Below are positions 1-7,704 of a stretch of 43,781 nucleotides of DNA, in pieces. The notes under the pieces are model-generated. The model was not told the DNA's origin. It saw nothing but the letters and a program-made list of their open reading frames with translations, and did no database searches. Each line of letters begins with the position of its first letter. Positions within the stretch are counted from its first letter, which is position 1. A program made the position numbers and the translations under genes. The stretch lies in assembly GCA_017549125.1 (NCBI GenBank), contig JAFYVL010000084.1, positions 1-43,781 on the forward strand, given 5' to 3'. The stretch is from Oscillospiraceae bacterium (GTDB lineage: Bacteria > Bacillota > Clostridia > Oscillospirales > Oscillospiraceae).

Positions 1-141
1 AATACTCTTGCGGAAAGAAAAATGCTTTCTTCGGAAAGTGTTGGACTTTCCAAAGAAAGCGAAGTTCACTTATAAAAGTGAGCGCAAGAAAAGGAGAGAT
101 TGATTATGAAGAGCAACAACAGTATCAATGTTCCCGGCGCA
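1..141. repeat. 141-bp exact terminal direct repeat (left copy)
   Basis: Bases 1-141 are identical to 43641-43781. The repeat covers the SASP leader, its ribosome binding site and the first 12 codons. An exact overlap of 141 bases equals the largest default k-mer of a widely used short-read metagenome assembler. The simplest reading is a looped contig, either a true circle or tandem unit of 43,640 bp or a graph loop through two near-identical SASP leaders. Confidence 0.97.
6..89 (+). ncRNA. Candidate structured 5' leader of the SASP mRNA (three-way junction)
   Basis: An outer stem pairs 6-12 with 83-89 (TCTTGCG/CGCAAGA). Inside it, 24-39 pairs with 45-60 (16 bp, one mismatch, loop GTTGG) and 66-71 pairs with 76-81 (TCACTT/AAGTGA, loop ATAA). 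The structure ends three bases before the AGGAG ribosome site (92-96). The fold is read directly from complementarity; a regulatory role is inference. It recurs at 43646-43729 because of the terminal repeat. Confidence 0.6.
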
Positions 142-363
142 AAGCAGGCTATGGAGCAGTTCAAGATGCAGGCTGCTTCCGAGGTCGGTGTTAACCTGAC
201 CAACGGTTACAACGGTCACCTGACCTCCCGTGAGGCCGGCTCCGTGGGCGGCCAGATGGTCAAGAAGAATTGTTCCATACGAACTATGAGATTTGATCGT
301 CATAACCGTATTGCCGTGGGCCATTCCCAGTCTGTGCAATACATAGCAGGAATCGAAATCTAG
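106..363 (+). CDS. Alpha/beta-type small acid-soluble spore protein, C-terminus replaced
   Basis: The 85-residue product has the family signature. FKMQAASEVGV matches the GPR-protease cleavage region and N-terminal DNA-binding helix, and GSVGGQMVKK is the conserved second motif. Such proteins coat spore DNA in the forespore and are degraded on germination. ATG 106 is chosen because AGGAG lies nine bases upstream; a TTG at 100 is too close to it. After MVKK (about base 270) the usual helical tail is missing and replaced by about 30 residues unlike the family, ending at a TAG. The 3' end therefore looks recombined, and function may be reduced. A strong terminator follows at 413-448. Confidence 0.85.
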   Translation: MKSNNSINVPGAKQAMEQFKMQAASEVGVNLTNGYNGHLTSREAGSVGGQMVKKNCSIRTMRFDRHNRIAVGHSQSVQYIAGIEI

Positions 364-412
364 CAAATCATTTTGTTTTTGCCTAATGCTTCCACACTGG
401 ACCATGATTTAC

Positions 413-448
413 AAAAATGCCAGATGGTTTCTACCATCTGGCATTTTT
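413..448 (+). terminator. Rho-independent terminator after the SASP gene
   Basis: A perfect 15-bp stem pairs 413-427 with 434-448, with a 6-base loop. An A-run on one flank and a T-run on the other allow it to work in both directions. It separates the SASP unit from the LRR-GTPase promoter, which begins two bases later. Confidence 0.9.
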
Positions 449-449
449 A

Positions 450-477
450 TTGCCTTTTGCTAAATTTGGAGTATAAT
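450..477 (+). promoter_or_regulatory. Sigma-A-type promoter of the LRR-Roco gene
   Basis: TTGCCT (450-455), a 16-bp spacer and a perfect TATAAT (472-477). The -10 element overlaps an in-frame ATG at 476, so that ATG would not be on the transcript. This supports the start at 518. Confidence 0.65.
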
Positions 478-517
478 GGATATAGAGTCGAAAAAACGCG
501 AAAAGGACGGTGACAAA

Positions 518-3500
518 ATGGACGCTTTAACAGAGAATGCAATGAACACTTGCGAGCCTGCCACAGACAAGGAACTTACGGATGTAATTTGGGACATCAC
601 ACAAGGTTTTTTGGGACAGGCTAAACGGCTTAAAAGGATTACCCATAAGATTTCTGCAAGCTGTATTCCGTGGTCTTCTATAACTACCCTGAGCATTCTA
701 GGAAATGCAGATAGTCGATGTAATGATACATTGAGGGAAGCTGGGATGAGACATGGCATATATATTAATCTCACTTCAGATCGGCTAGTATTAATTCATC
801 CCTCAAAGGACTCTCTCCTACAGTATGCAAAGCAGTTAGGGAGTTTGAAAGCTCTGGAATTGCATAATATCCAGCTTCCACGCTTGGATATCACTTTCTT
901 CCCTGCCCTTCAACGATTTTGGGTGTGGAATAACGAAGTTGTATCAACCATTCACGGTTTGACCCAAGCGACTTATCTGACCGATTTAAGACTTTTTTCG
1001 TGCAGTAATCTCACCCAGTTGCCTGAACTAGAAAAGCTGACACAGCTTAGAATGTTGGTTCTTTCAAAGTGCGGCTTTGAACAGCTGCCTGGTCTGGAAC
1101 ACTTGACACAGCTTACGCTGCTGTCACTTTCTCAATGTAACAATCTTACTCAGTTGTCCACCCTAGATAATTTTACACAGCTAACTAAACTAATTCTGTG
1201 CGGATGCAATGCTCTCACGAAAATACCCTCTCTGGACAATTTGACGCAACTGGTTGAATTAACTCTTAGCAAGTACAGCGACATTACTCAAATGCCTTCG
1301 CTTGAAAATCAAACACAGTTAGCAGAGCTGGATCTTTCTAGCTGTAGTAGTCTCAGAGAACTTCCTGCAGGAATTCGTAATATGAGGTTGCTTCGCAAAC
1401 TCGATCTGCAGGATCTAAATCTCCAGGACTTACCGGACTGGCTTCCTGAAATTGCAGAACACTTTTCTTTAAGTTCAGACGATGAGGAAAAAGGGCAAAA
1501 CAAAGCCATCGTTTATTTACACGGTACAAACATAGAAGCCATCCAGGATATGTCAATCTTTGAGCAGCCCTTCGAATTAGTAGTTAAATGGTTTGAGGAA
1601 CGCAAGCTCGGTAGAACACAACCGCTGAATGAGATCAAGGTAGTATTTCTAGGCGACGGAGAAGCGGGCAAATCCCACACTATCGCACGCCTAATGAACG
1701 ATGGAGGAGACCCTGATTATCAGCTTTTTGATGGCAAGTCCACCCCAGGTATCGTCATCCGAAACAAGGAATATGATATGGATGGTCGAAGAATACAAAT
1801 TCATTACTGGGATTTTGGTGGGCAGGAGATTATGCACTCTATGCACCGTATTTTCCTAACTGGACGAACTATGTATGTGGTACTACTTAACGCTCGTGAT
1901 GATACCCAAGGTGATCGGGCTCGGTACTGGCTTCACAATGTGAAAAGTTTTGCCCCAAACTCACCTGTCCTACTGGTACTTAACAAGATTGACCAAAATG
2001 AAAACGCATCCGTCGACGAAATAGATCTCCGAGGCAGATACGGAAAGCTGACACAAGTGGTTAAGTTGTCTGCACTGAATTTTGACCAGGAAGAATTCAC
2101 ATCTGTATTTACGAAGGTTCTTCTTGAAGAAATTAAAAATACTGGCTTCTTGGATGCCCAATGGCCCACATCATGGATGCAGGTCAAACAGAGACTAGAA
2201 GACATGACCAGTCACTACATTTTGGGAGATAATTATCAAGCTATCTGCAAAGAATGTTTGGTGGATGACAATCAAAAGAATCTACTACATTGGTTTAATG
2301 ATCTAGGCATTAGTTTTTGTTGTTGCGATGAGGAAGATTATGCATTGGAGGATTATGTAATTCTCCGCCCCGATTGGATTACTAATGCACTGTACATTAT
2401 CCTGTTCAACAAATTGGACGGCGCACACAACGGTTTAGTCCCACATAAAACCATCTATAGCCTCCTCAAATCCGCGCATAACACTCCGGAAGTTCGTTGC
2501 ACCTTGCCCCATGCAAAGTATAATAACAGCGACATTCAGTATGTTTTGGGCGTTATGAGAAAATTTAATCTCTCCTTCACCGATGGAAACGAAAATGAAT
2601 TCATTCCTATGCTTTGCCAGCAAAATTCTACTGTCGATGTGCAGTATTATCGCAGAGATGCCGATACGCTGGAATTTATTATGGAATTTGACTATCTGCC
2701 CAACAACCTGTTGCATCGGCTTATGGTGGACCGGCATACCGAACTAGATATGGATAATGTCTGGCGTACTGGTGCGAAATTTCAGGTTCAAGAGCTGGGG
2801 TTTAGTGCCGTTGTGGTCATCGATGGTAATACGCTTTGTTTTTGGATCCGTCACACGAATCCTATGCACCGTCCCAACACATATCTAACTATGCTAAAAG
2901 CTAATGTAGATCGCATCGTAGAAAAAATGGGGCTAAAAGCTCCTTCAAATCGATTAATCTATAAACTTGATGGTGAACAAGATGTCTTTGATTTGGAAAC
3001 ATTAAAGGCCATGCAAGAAACAGGTCAGACGCAAGCATTCTCGATGACCTGGCGTAGAATGATTCCTATTGTAGACATCCTAAACCAATCTGCCCCTGAT
3101 AGTCTTAACGATGAGAAGAAGCTTCTAGATGCCATCAAACGGTCCTGCCGAAACATTCAAGGAGAACCAGATTATCGACTAATGGAAAACGGGCAAGGCA
3201 TGGAGGATAAGCGAAATAGACGCATACGTGACGATCTGTTTGGTTGGGGATATAACATCCAAGATCAAAGTCAGCGTGGGCGCAGTGGAAGCGGCGGTAG
3301 TATTGGCGAATTGGACCTTTTACTCCATAATGACAAACGAGAACTCTGGACGACCATTGAAGCATTGCGTGTCTCTAATGGCACAAAGGCCACATGGAAC
3401 GAACATCTAGAGAAACTGATAGGCAACTATAACTTCTTCGGTGCTCCATTCCTGTATCTTCTAACCTATGTGGATGCTGATCCAACGGCTTTTGGGCGAA

Positions 3501-3694
3501 TCTGGACTGGATATCAGAAACACATCAAGCAATACAATCCTGGTCGGTTTACTTATTCCACTAATTCTTTTGTTGACCTAAACGATACTGGTAATCCTCA
3601 ATACATAAAGTGTGCAAAGTGTCAGTATTCTTGCGGTGGAGATCCAATCACAGTCTACCACATTTTCGTTCGAATCCCTACTCAGGATGAATAA
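518..3694 (+). CDS. LRR-Roc-COR (Roco-like) GTPase with C-terminal nuclease-like domain
   Basis: The protein has 1058 residues from ATG 518, which has AAAGGA at 502-507. An in-frame ATG at 476 would add 14 residues but overlaps the promoter. Residues about 108-310 are leucine-rich repeats (LxxLxLxxCxxLxxLP). A Ras-like Roc domain follows, with P-loop GDGEAGKS (about 379-386), G3 DFGGQE (about 432) and G4 NKID (about 488). The next region has the size and position of a COR dimerisation domain. The last 150 residues contain GELDLLLHNDK followed about 10 residues later by IEAL, resembling a derived PD-(D/E)xK nuclease core, although the usual Lys is not obvious. Bacterial LRR-GTPases fused to effectors are seen in defence islands; a role in phage or toxin response is inference. 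There is no signal peptide, so it is cytoplasmic. It is monocistronic. Confidence 0.85.
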   Translation: MDALTENAMNTCEPATDKELTDVIWDITQGFLGQAKRLKRITHKISASCIPWSSITTLSILGNADSRCNDTLREAGMRHGIYINLTSDRLVLIHPSKDSLLQYAKQLGSLKALELHNIQLPRLDITFFPALQRFWVWNNEVVSTIHGLTQATYLTDLRLFSCSNLTQLPELEKLTQLRMLVLSKCGFEQLPGLEHLTQLTLLSLSQCNNLTQLSTLDNFTQLTKLILCGCNALTKIPSLDNLTQLVELTLSKYSDITQMPSLENQTQLAELDLSSCSSLRELPAGIRNMRLLRKLDLQDLNLQDLPDWLPEIAEHFSLSSDDEEKGQNKAIVYLHGTNIEAIQDMSIFEQPFELVVKWFEERKLGRTQPLNEIKVVFLGDGEAGKSHTIARLMNDGGDPDYQLFDGKSTPGIVIRNKEYDMDGRRIQIHYWDFGGQEIMHSMHRIFLTGRTMYVVLLNARDDTQGDRARYWLHNVKSFAPNSPVLLVLNKIDQNENASVDEIDLRGRYGKLTQVVKLSALNFDQEEFTSVFTKVLLEEIKNTGFLDAQWPTSWMQVKQRLEDMTSHYILGDNYQAICKECLVDDNQKNLLHWFNDLGISFCCCDEEDYALEDYVILRPDWITNALYIILFNKLDGAHNGLVPHKTIYSLLKSAHNTPEVRCTLPHAKYNNSDIQYVLGVMRKFNLSFTDGNENEFIPMLCQQNSTVDVQYYRRDADTLEFIMEFDYLPNNLLHRLMVDRHTELDMDNVWRTGAKFQVQELGFSAVVVIDGNTLCFWIRHTNPMHRPNTYLTMLKANVDRIVEKMGLKAPSNRLIYKLDGEQDVFDLETLKAMQETGQTQAFSMTWRRMIPIVDILNQSAPDSLNDEKKLLDAIKRSCRNIQGEPDYRLMENGQGMEDKRNRRIRDDLFGWGYNIQDQSQRGRSGSGGSIGELDLLLHNDKRELWTTIEALRVSNGTKATWNEHLEKLIGNYNFFGAPFLYLLTYVDADPTAFGRIWTGYQKHIKQYNPGRFTYSTNSFVDLNDTGNPQYIKCAKCQYSCGGDPITVYHIFVRIPTQDE

Positions 3695-3700
3695 CCTCAA

Positions 3701-3733
3701 AACGCCGGAGGGGTATTACACTCCTCTGGTGTT
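3701..3733 (+). terminator. Weak terminator-like hairpin after the LRR-Roco gene
   Basis: An 11-bp stem with two G-U pairs (3701-3711 with 3723-3733) lies seven bases after the stop. The T-run is only three bases, so termination may be partial. The following 150 bases up to the Fic stop hold nothing I can identify. Confidence 0.5.
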
Positions 3734-3886
3734 TAGCTGTCATAGACAAAATGACCTAGCAATATTTTATGCATAGTGTGGCTACGCAGTTAAACTGTAT
3801 ACAAGACCATGCTTTCTGCGCCTAAAAACACAGCACATATTTTTTATGACAGACTATCTATTGATGTCCCACTATGATTCCATTAA

Positions 3887-4825
3887 TCAGAATGTCCGCC
3901 AGCAAAGGGTCCGCATAAATTCCGCAATCTCACCATTGTCCCGGTCTTCGTAATAGGCAACCAAAAGGCGTTTAAATTCCGGCACATGCTCTTGAGGAAT
4001 TACCAGTAGGCCTTGCCCCTTGGTGATCATATAGCGATTCGCAAAGATCACAGAAGCACGCTTGTTGCCATCATTGAAGATCTGGGTTTTCATGCAATAC
4101 AGGCATAGGGCAATGGCCGTGTCCACCGCATCAACGCTTTCGTGAATAATAGCATCGATGTTTTCTTTGACGATACTCTCAATGGGCAGCGGAGGAATAT
4201 AGCTTGTGCCTCCAATGGTAACCGGCACACCTCGGATACGGCCACCGTCGGAATAGAAGCCTTCGTTTACCAACTTGGCAATGTGGCAAAGAATATGGTA
4301 GTCCGTACCATAACTTAGAACATCCTTATCCAGTATAAATTCCCAGGCATGCTTCAGGTTCAAAATTTTCTGCACGTCGGTGGCCTTCACACCGGACACA
4401 ATGCCATTATCAATAATATCCTCTGTTTGGGGAAAGGTTGTGGCAACACCTTCCAAAACCGCTTGGTCATAGATATTGGCTTTCATATTGGCTCGGGCAA
4501 AATCCAAATTCAGCATGACCCGAGGGGATAGTTTCGTCTCCTCGTAGCCCAATGTGGCCAATTCCCGCTCCACCTTCCGGAGTTGCTTTCGCAATTCCCT
4601 GGCTTCTTTAGAATTACGAAGCAAAAGCTGATACAGTTCATCGGTATAAGAATCCACATAGGTAGAGGTCACCCGACTACCCACCCGCTTGCGCATATAT
4701 AGATACTTCTGCCCATCCCGATCTTTGATCTCAGGTGTACCTTCATAAGGAATTAAGTTTAACCGAGCCTGATAATCCGCTTTTTGATGCAGCAACTCTT
4801 GAACCTTAGAATAAGTGTTTTCCAT
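3887..4825 (-). CDS. Fic/DOC-fold protein with Gln in place of the catalytic His
   Basis: The 312-residue protein has a charged, coiled-coil-like N-terminus (60-95) and a Fic core. Fic enzymes transfer AMP or other nucleotide parts to target side chains using HxFx(D/E)GN(G/K)R. Here the motif reads QIFNDGNKR (248-256): the anion-binding GNKR remains but His is Gln248. The segment TTFPQTED (129-136) resembles the Fic inhibitory-helix region. AAGGAGG lies eight bases before the ATG. A consensus promoter and an inverted repeat sit just upstream. Without the His, adenylylation is unlikely by the classical mechanism; it may be a regulator, a pseudoenzyme or use other chemistry. It is convergent with the LRR-Roco gene. 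Confidence 0.85.
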   Translation of the reverse strand: MENTYSKVQELLHQKADYQARLNLIPYEGTPEIKDRDGQKYLYMRKRVGSRVTSTYVDSYTDELYQLLLRNSKEARELRKQLRKVERELATLGYEETKLSPRVMLNLDFARANMKANIYDQAVLEGVATTFPQTEDIIDNGIVSGVKATDVQKILNLKHAWEFILDKDVLSYGTDYHILCHIAKLVNEGFYSDGGRIRGVPVTIGGTSYIPPLPIESIVKENIDAIIHESVDAVDTAIALCLYCMKTQIFNDGNKRASVIFANRYMITKGQGLLVIPQEHVPEFKRLLVAYYEDRDNGEIAEFMRTLCWRTF

Positions 4826-4839
4826 TACAATCCCTCCTT

Positions 4840-4887
4840 GGGGAACATTTTCATATTTATTATACCGTATTGTTCCCCAATTGTAAA
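4840..4887 (-). promoter_or_regulatory. Promoter and palindromic operator of the Fic gene
   Basis: On the minus strand, TTTACA (4887-4882), a 17-bp spacer and perfect TATAAT (4864-4859). An inverted repeat GGGGAACA (4840-4847) with TGTTCCCC (4871-4878) flanks the -10 element. One arm overlaps the core promoter spacer and the other abuts the ribosome site, as expected for an autoregulatory operator. Confidence 0.7.
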
Positions 4888-4982
4888 CATGGAATTTTTA
4901 AAAAATCTAAACCGTTCAAAGCTGTTCCTTTGGGATGTTTTCCGGGTTCTACCATCAATACTGTGATTTCTTTCTGTGTCAT
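4860..4982 (-). pseudogene. Truncated gene resembling the N-terminus of DUF3846 proteins
   Basis: ATG 4982, seven bases after GGAGG, opens a 40-codon frame. It starts MTQKEITVLMVEPGKHPK, which I recognise as the typical beginning of DUF3846 proteins found among conjugative-element accessory genes. The frame then diverges and stops at 4860 inside the Fic promoter, far short of the usual length. It is most likely the 5' stump of a mobile-element gene. The family assignment is from memory of its N-terminal motif. Confidence 0.5.
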
Positions 4983-5044
4983 ATCATAACCTCCAAAACA
5001 GTAATAGCCAGGTGGTAGCTACCACCCGGCTAAGGTTATGATAT
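4981..5044 (-). promoter_or_regulatory. Nested inverted repeat that can sequester the DUF3846-like ribosome site
   Basis: A 12-bp perfect arm at 4981-4992 pairs with 5033-5044. Between them lies a second hairpin: GGTGGTAG/CTACCACC (5011-5026) extended by AGCC/GGCT (5006-5009 and 5028-5031). On the minus-strand transcript the outer stem pairs with part of the GGAGG and start-codon region of the 4982 gene, giving a plausible translational switch. Confidence 0.6.
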
Positions 5045-5063
5045 ATATTTATGATTTATAGAA

Positions 5064-5086
5064 TTGCGCTGATGTTCCTCGCGCAA
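5064..5086 (-). terminator. Possible end-of-operon hairpin
   Basis: TTGCGC (5064-5069) pairs with GCGCAA (5081-5086), eight bases past the isomerase stop. It is followed on the minus strand by an AT-rich stretch without a clean T-run. It is the only candidate terminator for the 28-kb operon. Confidence 0.35.
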
Positions 5087-5093
5087 GCCGTTA

Positions 5094-5960
5094 TCACTGT
5101 ATAGCTTCAAACATCCCGGCAAGCTTTTTAGCGGCATTGGCCAGATTGCAGACACCCTCAAAAACAGTATCCTGGTTGAAGTCTGCCAGGTAGTTTACAG
5201 CCTCCAGGGTAAACCATCCGGAATAGTCAATATCCTTCAGCGCCTTCACCACCGCATCAAAATCGATCTGCATGGAGAAGGGAATTGCATGGGAATCGTG
5301 GATTTGGTCGTTATCATGGATATGAAGCGCCTGCAGATGATGACCCAGTGCGTGGATCATCTTCACTGCGCCGTCGCCGGAGCCTTCCATTTCCGCATGA
5401 CCAAGATCCAGGCAAGCAACGAAATAATCGTCGTTGACCGCCTCCATATGTTTACAGAAGCTGTCTGCCGTTGCGCAGGCTGCGAAACAGGACCGGGGCT
5501 CTCCCTGATTCCAGTTCCACATATTCTCCGTGGCAATCTTCACGCCGCATTCCTTGGCAAAGGGCAGCAGTTCAAAATACAGTTCCGCATTCTTTTCCGG
5601 TGTATGGTGGTTGCTGGGATGGATGATGCAAATCTCACCACCGGCTTCTGCGGTGCATTCAATAGAACGCTTCATGTAAGAACGAACACCGGGGACATCT
5701 GTGGGGAAAGGTGCATGGGACTGGTTGCACACAATACCGTTATCCAAGCCGATCTGCTTCAATTCCCGGGCAAATTTCAGATATTCGTTGGTACGCAGAG
5801 GGTGGTTGGATTCCAGGATAATATCCTCAGGCCACTGATACCGACACATATCGAACAGAGAAAAATCCCAGCCATCGAAGCCCGCCTTGGCGCACAGCTC
5901 CACAGCTTTATGTTCTCCCACATGTTTGGCAATGGATTCAATTTCCGTTGAAATCTTCAT
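5094..5960 (-). CDS. Sugar isomerase/epimerase, xylose-isomerase-like TIM barrel
   Basis: The 288-residue protein belongs to the AP-endonuclease-2/xylose-isomerase-like fold. Metal-ligand candidates fall in the expected order: E145 (ATENMW), D185 and H188 (CLDLGHAE), H215 (HIHDND) and E253 (TLEAVN). It probably interconverts a keto or aldo sugar, or a sugar acid, released by the upstream hydrolases. The exact substrate cannot be read from the sequence. GAGGAGG precedes the ATG. It is the last gene of the main operon, 19 bases after the nitrilase-GDPD fusion. A related but distinct isomerase lies at 33856-34701 under the same type of promoter box. Confidence 0.85.
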   Translation of the reverse strand: MKISTEIESIAKHVGEHKAVELCAKAGFDGWDFSLFDMCRYQWPEDIILESNHPLRTNEYLKFARELKQIGLDNGIVCNQSHAPFPTDVPGVRSYMKRSIECTAEAGGEICIIHPSNHHTPEKNAELYFELLPFAKECGVKIATENMWNWNQGEPRSCFAACATADSFCKHMEAVNDDYFVACLDLGHAEMEGSGDGAVKMIHALGHHLQALHIHDNDQIHDSHAIPFSMQIDFDAVVKALKDIDYSGWFTLEAVNYLADFNQDTVFEGVCNLANAAKKLAGMFEAIQ

Positions 5961-5979
5961 AGAATCCTCCTCTCGTAAG

Positions 5980-7572
5980 TCATTTAGTAATTTGGCTTAC
6001 CAGATTATAGTCGTTAGTCAGAATTGTATCGATGCCCATGTCCAGGAATTGCTTGGCTTCCTGAGGGTCATCGGACCAGAACACATTACAGATAATGCCG
6101 TTGGCATGGGCTTTGTCGATCATTGCCTGGTCAAAATGGGGCTTACACAGCTGGATTTTCTTGCAACCATAACGTAAGGCACGCTCTACCATCCCCCAAG
6201 GATCATCTCCTGCGCCTACGCATCGAGTAATATCCGGTGCCATCTCCTGCAAAGCCGCCAGAACGCCATCATGACCGCACATAAAGTACACATGCTTTTC
6301 GCAATCATAAGCCCGTACCAGGTCAATGATCTTTTGCAGATGATTGCGATCTACAGGGGCATCATTACCATAGGTTTTGATATGGATATTCATAACGGTG
6401 TGGCAGGAGAATTTCTTCAAAATCTCCTCAAAGGTCAAAATCTTCATACCCTTGAACTTTTCGCCGAATTTTGAACCAAAATCATACTGGCGAAGCTGTT
6501 CCAGGGTCAGATCCAGCACAAAACCTTTTTCGCCTGTGAGTCGTTCCAAATTCAAATCATGGCAGGAGATAATCTCTCCGTCTTTGGTGGGCCACAGATC
6601 GAACTCGATCTCCTGAGCACCCATGGCCACCGCCGCGCCGAAGGCCGGCATACTATTTTCCGGTGCAACCGCATTGAAACCTCTGTGTGCGCAAATACGG
6701 GGATAGGGCATCCATTCGTCGGTCTGTGCAATAGCGCTGCCAGCGGGTCGGTATTTCCAAGGGCGTCTTCCCTTTTCAATATATTCATAGTGCGCAGCAG
6801 GGGGATTGCCAAAGCCTGCGGGCTTATAATATTTCTGATTCACATCAATTTCCGCTGTTGCCAGACCAATGCGGCTTTCCATGGATGCCAGCACCTGTCC
6901 GTCCGGAGCTATGATAACACTACCGCCACCCACATTGGAATTTTCGTCCATAGACACAGAGGAACGCAGCACATAGGTATTGGTATTGTATGCCAAAAAC
7001 TGGGAGGAAAATGTTAAATAACGGTGGGTATCGCTTCTTTGGTGGCTGCAACCGATAATAATATCCAAATTCTTCCGTGCCATATTTGCATACATCTCAT
7101 AAAAATAAAAGTCATAGCAGGTCAGAAACCCAAAGCGAATACCTTCCATTTCCACCACCGTGGGCTGGGAATATTCGAAGGAATAGCTACTATCCAAGGT
7201 GGGATTTGCCACCTCACCGGGGGTCAGGTGCTGTTTATGGTACATACCTGCCACATTGCCTTTACGATCGAAGGCATAGGTAGTGTTACGCAAACCCTCC
7301 GCATGAATGCTTCTGGCATTGACGAACACCATAGCATTGCACCGTTTGGCCGTTTCTGAAACCGTCTGTAAAAGTTTTTTATTAAACATCTCTACACTTG
7401 CTAATGCCAATTCCGGTGTTTTGGCAAGGCAAGGGGTATCCGCAGACTCGGGCAGCACAATGATATCCATACTCTCATCGCATTGTACCAGTAGTTCCAG
7501 CTGCTTGTCAAATAATTCCTGGGAACGACTATAATCTGTAGAATACTCTGGCTGAATGATACATACTTTCAT
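5980..7572 (-). CDS. Fusion of nitrilase-superfamily amidase and glycerophosphodiester phosphodiesterase
   Basis: The 530-residue cytoplasmic protein joins two complete enzymes. Residues 1-270 are a carbon-nitrogen hydrolase with the Glu-Lys-Cys triad: E42 (LPESAD), K113 (YHKQHLTPGE) and C152 (LTCYDFYF). Residues 292-530 are a GDPD TIM barrel with HRG (296-298), PENS (304-307), ExD (323-325) and HD (338-339). GDPDs cleave glycerophosphodiesters to glycerol 3-phosphate and an alcohol. Nitrilase-type enzymes hydrolyse amides or nitriles. Pairing them suggests sequential attack on an amide-bearing phosphodiester such as a glycerophospho-ethanolamine or teichoic-type substituent; this is inference. 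GGAGG lies 12 bases upstream, rather far. Confidence 0.88.
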   Translation of the reverse strand: MKVCIIQPEYSTDYSRSQELFDKQLELLVQCDESMDIIVLPESADTPCLAKTPELALASVEMFNKKLLQTVSETAKRCNAMVFVNARSIHAEGLRNTTYAFDRKGNVAGMYHKQHLTPGEVANPTLDSSYSFEYSQPTVVEMEGIRFGFLTCYDFYFYEMYANMARKNLDIIIGCSHQRSDTHRYLTFSSQFLAYNTNTYVLRSSVSMDENSNVGGGSVIIAPDGQVLASMESRIGLATAEIDVNQKYYKPAGFGNPPAAHYEYIEKGRRPWKYRPAGSAIAQTDEWMPYPRICAHRGFNAVAPENSMPAFGAAVAMGAQEIEFDLWPTKDGEIISCHDLNLERLTGEKGFVLDLTLEQLRQYDFGSKFGEKFKGMKILTFEEILKKFSCHTVMNIHIKTYGNDAPVDRNHLQKIIDLVRAYDCEKHVYFMCGHDGVLAALQEMAPDITRCVGAGDDPWGMVERALRYGCKKIQLCKPHFDQAMIDKAHANGIICNVFWSDDPQEAKQFLDMGIDTILTNDYNLVSQITK

Positions 7573-7704
7573 TTTAATGCAAATCCTCCTTCTTGCTACA
7601 CAACTTCATAGAAACAGGGGCGCTCCAGAGGGTGATTGTTGGGGCTGTGCAGAGCAAAATACTGCTGCACAGTTCCGTACAACCGTGTACATGGTGTAAC
7701 ACAT
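7573..7704 (-). other. 132-bp gap in the operon, possible gene scar
   Basis: No intact gene. One minus-strand frame without a start reads about 36 codons and ends near 7595 with PLERPCFYEVV, which looks protein-like. It may be the 3' end of a deleted gene. I could not place it in a family. Confidence 0.25.

Noticed and set aside
268-412. Insertion-sequence end after the SASP breakpoint
   Set aside because: I found no terminal inverted repeat or transposase motif; origin of this stretch is unknown.
476-518. ATG 476 as start of the LRR-Roco gene
   Set aside because: It overlaps a perfect TATAAT with a -35 at correct distance and has a poorly spaced ribosome site; ATG 518 fits better. Not excluded experimentally.
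4840-4878. LexA/SOS box at the Fic promoter
   Set aside because: GAAC and GTTC are present but 23 bases separate the arms; it does not fit the GAACN4GTTC pattern.
7602-7704. Small gene starting at ATG 7704 right after the GH3 stop
   Set aside because: The 32-codon frame has no ribosome site of its own and a nonsensical composition; another frame looks more like a gene scar.
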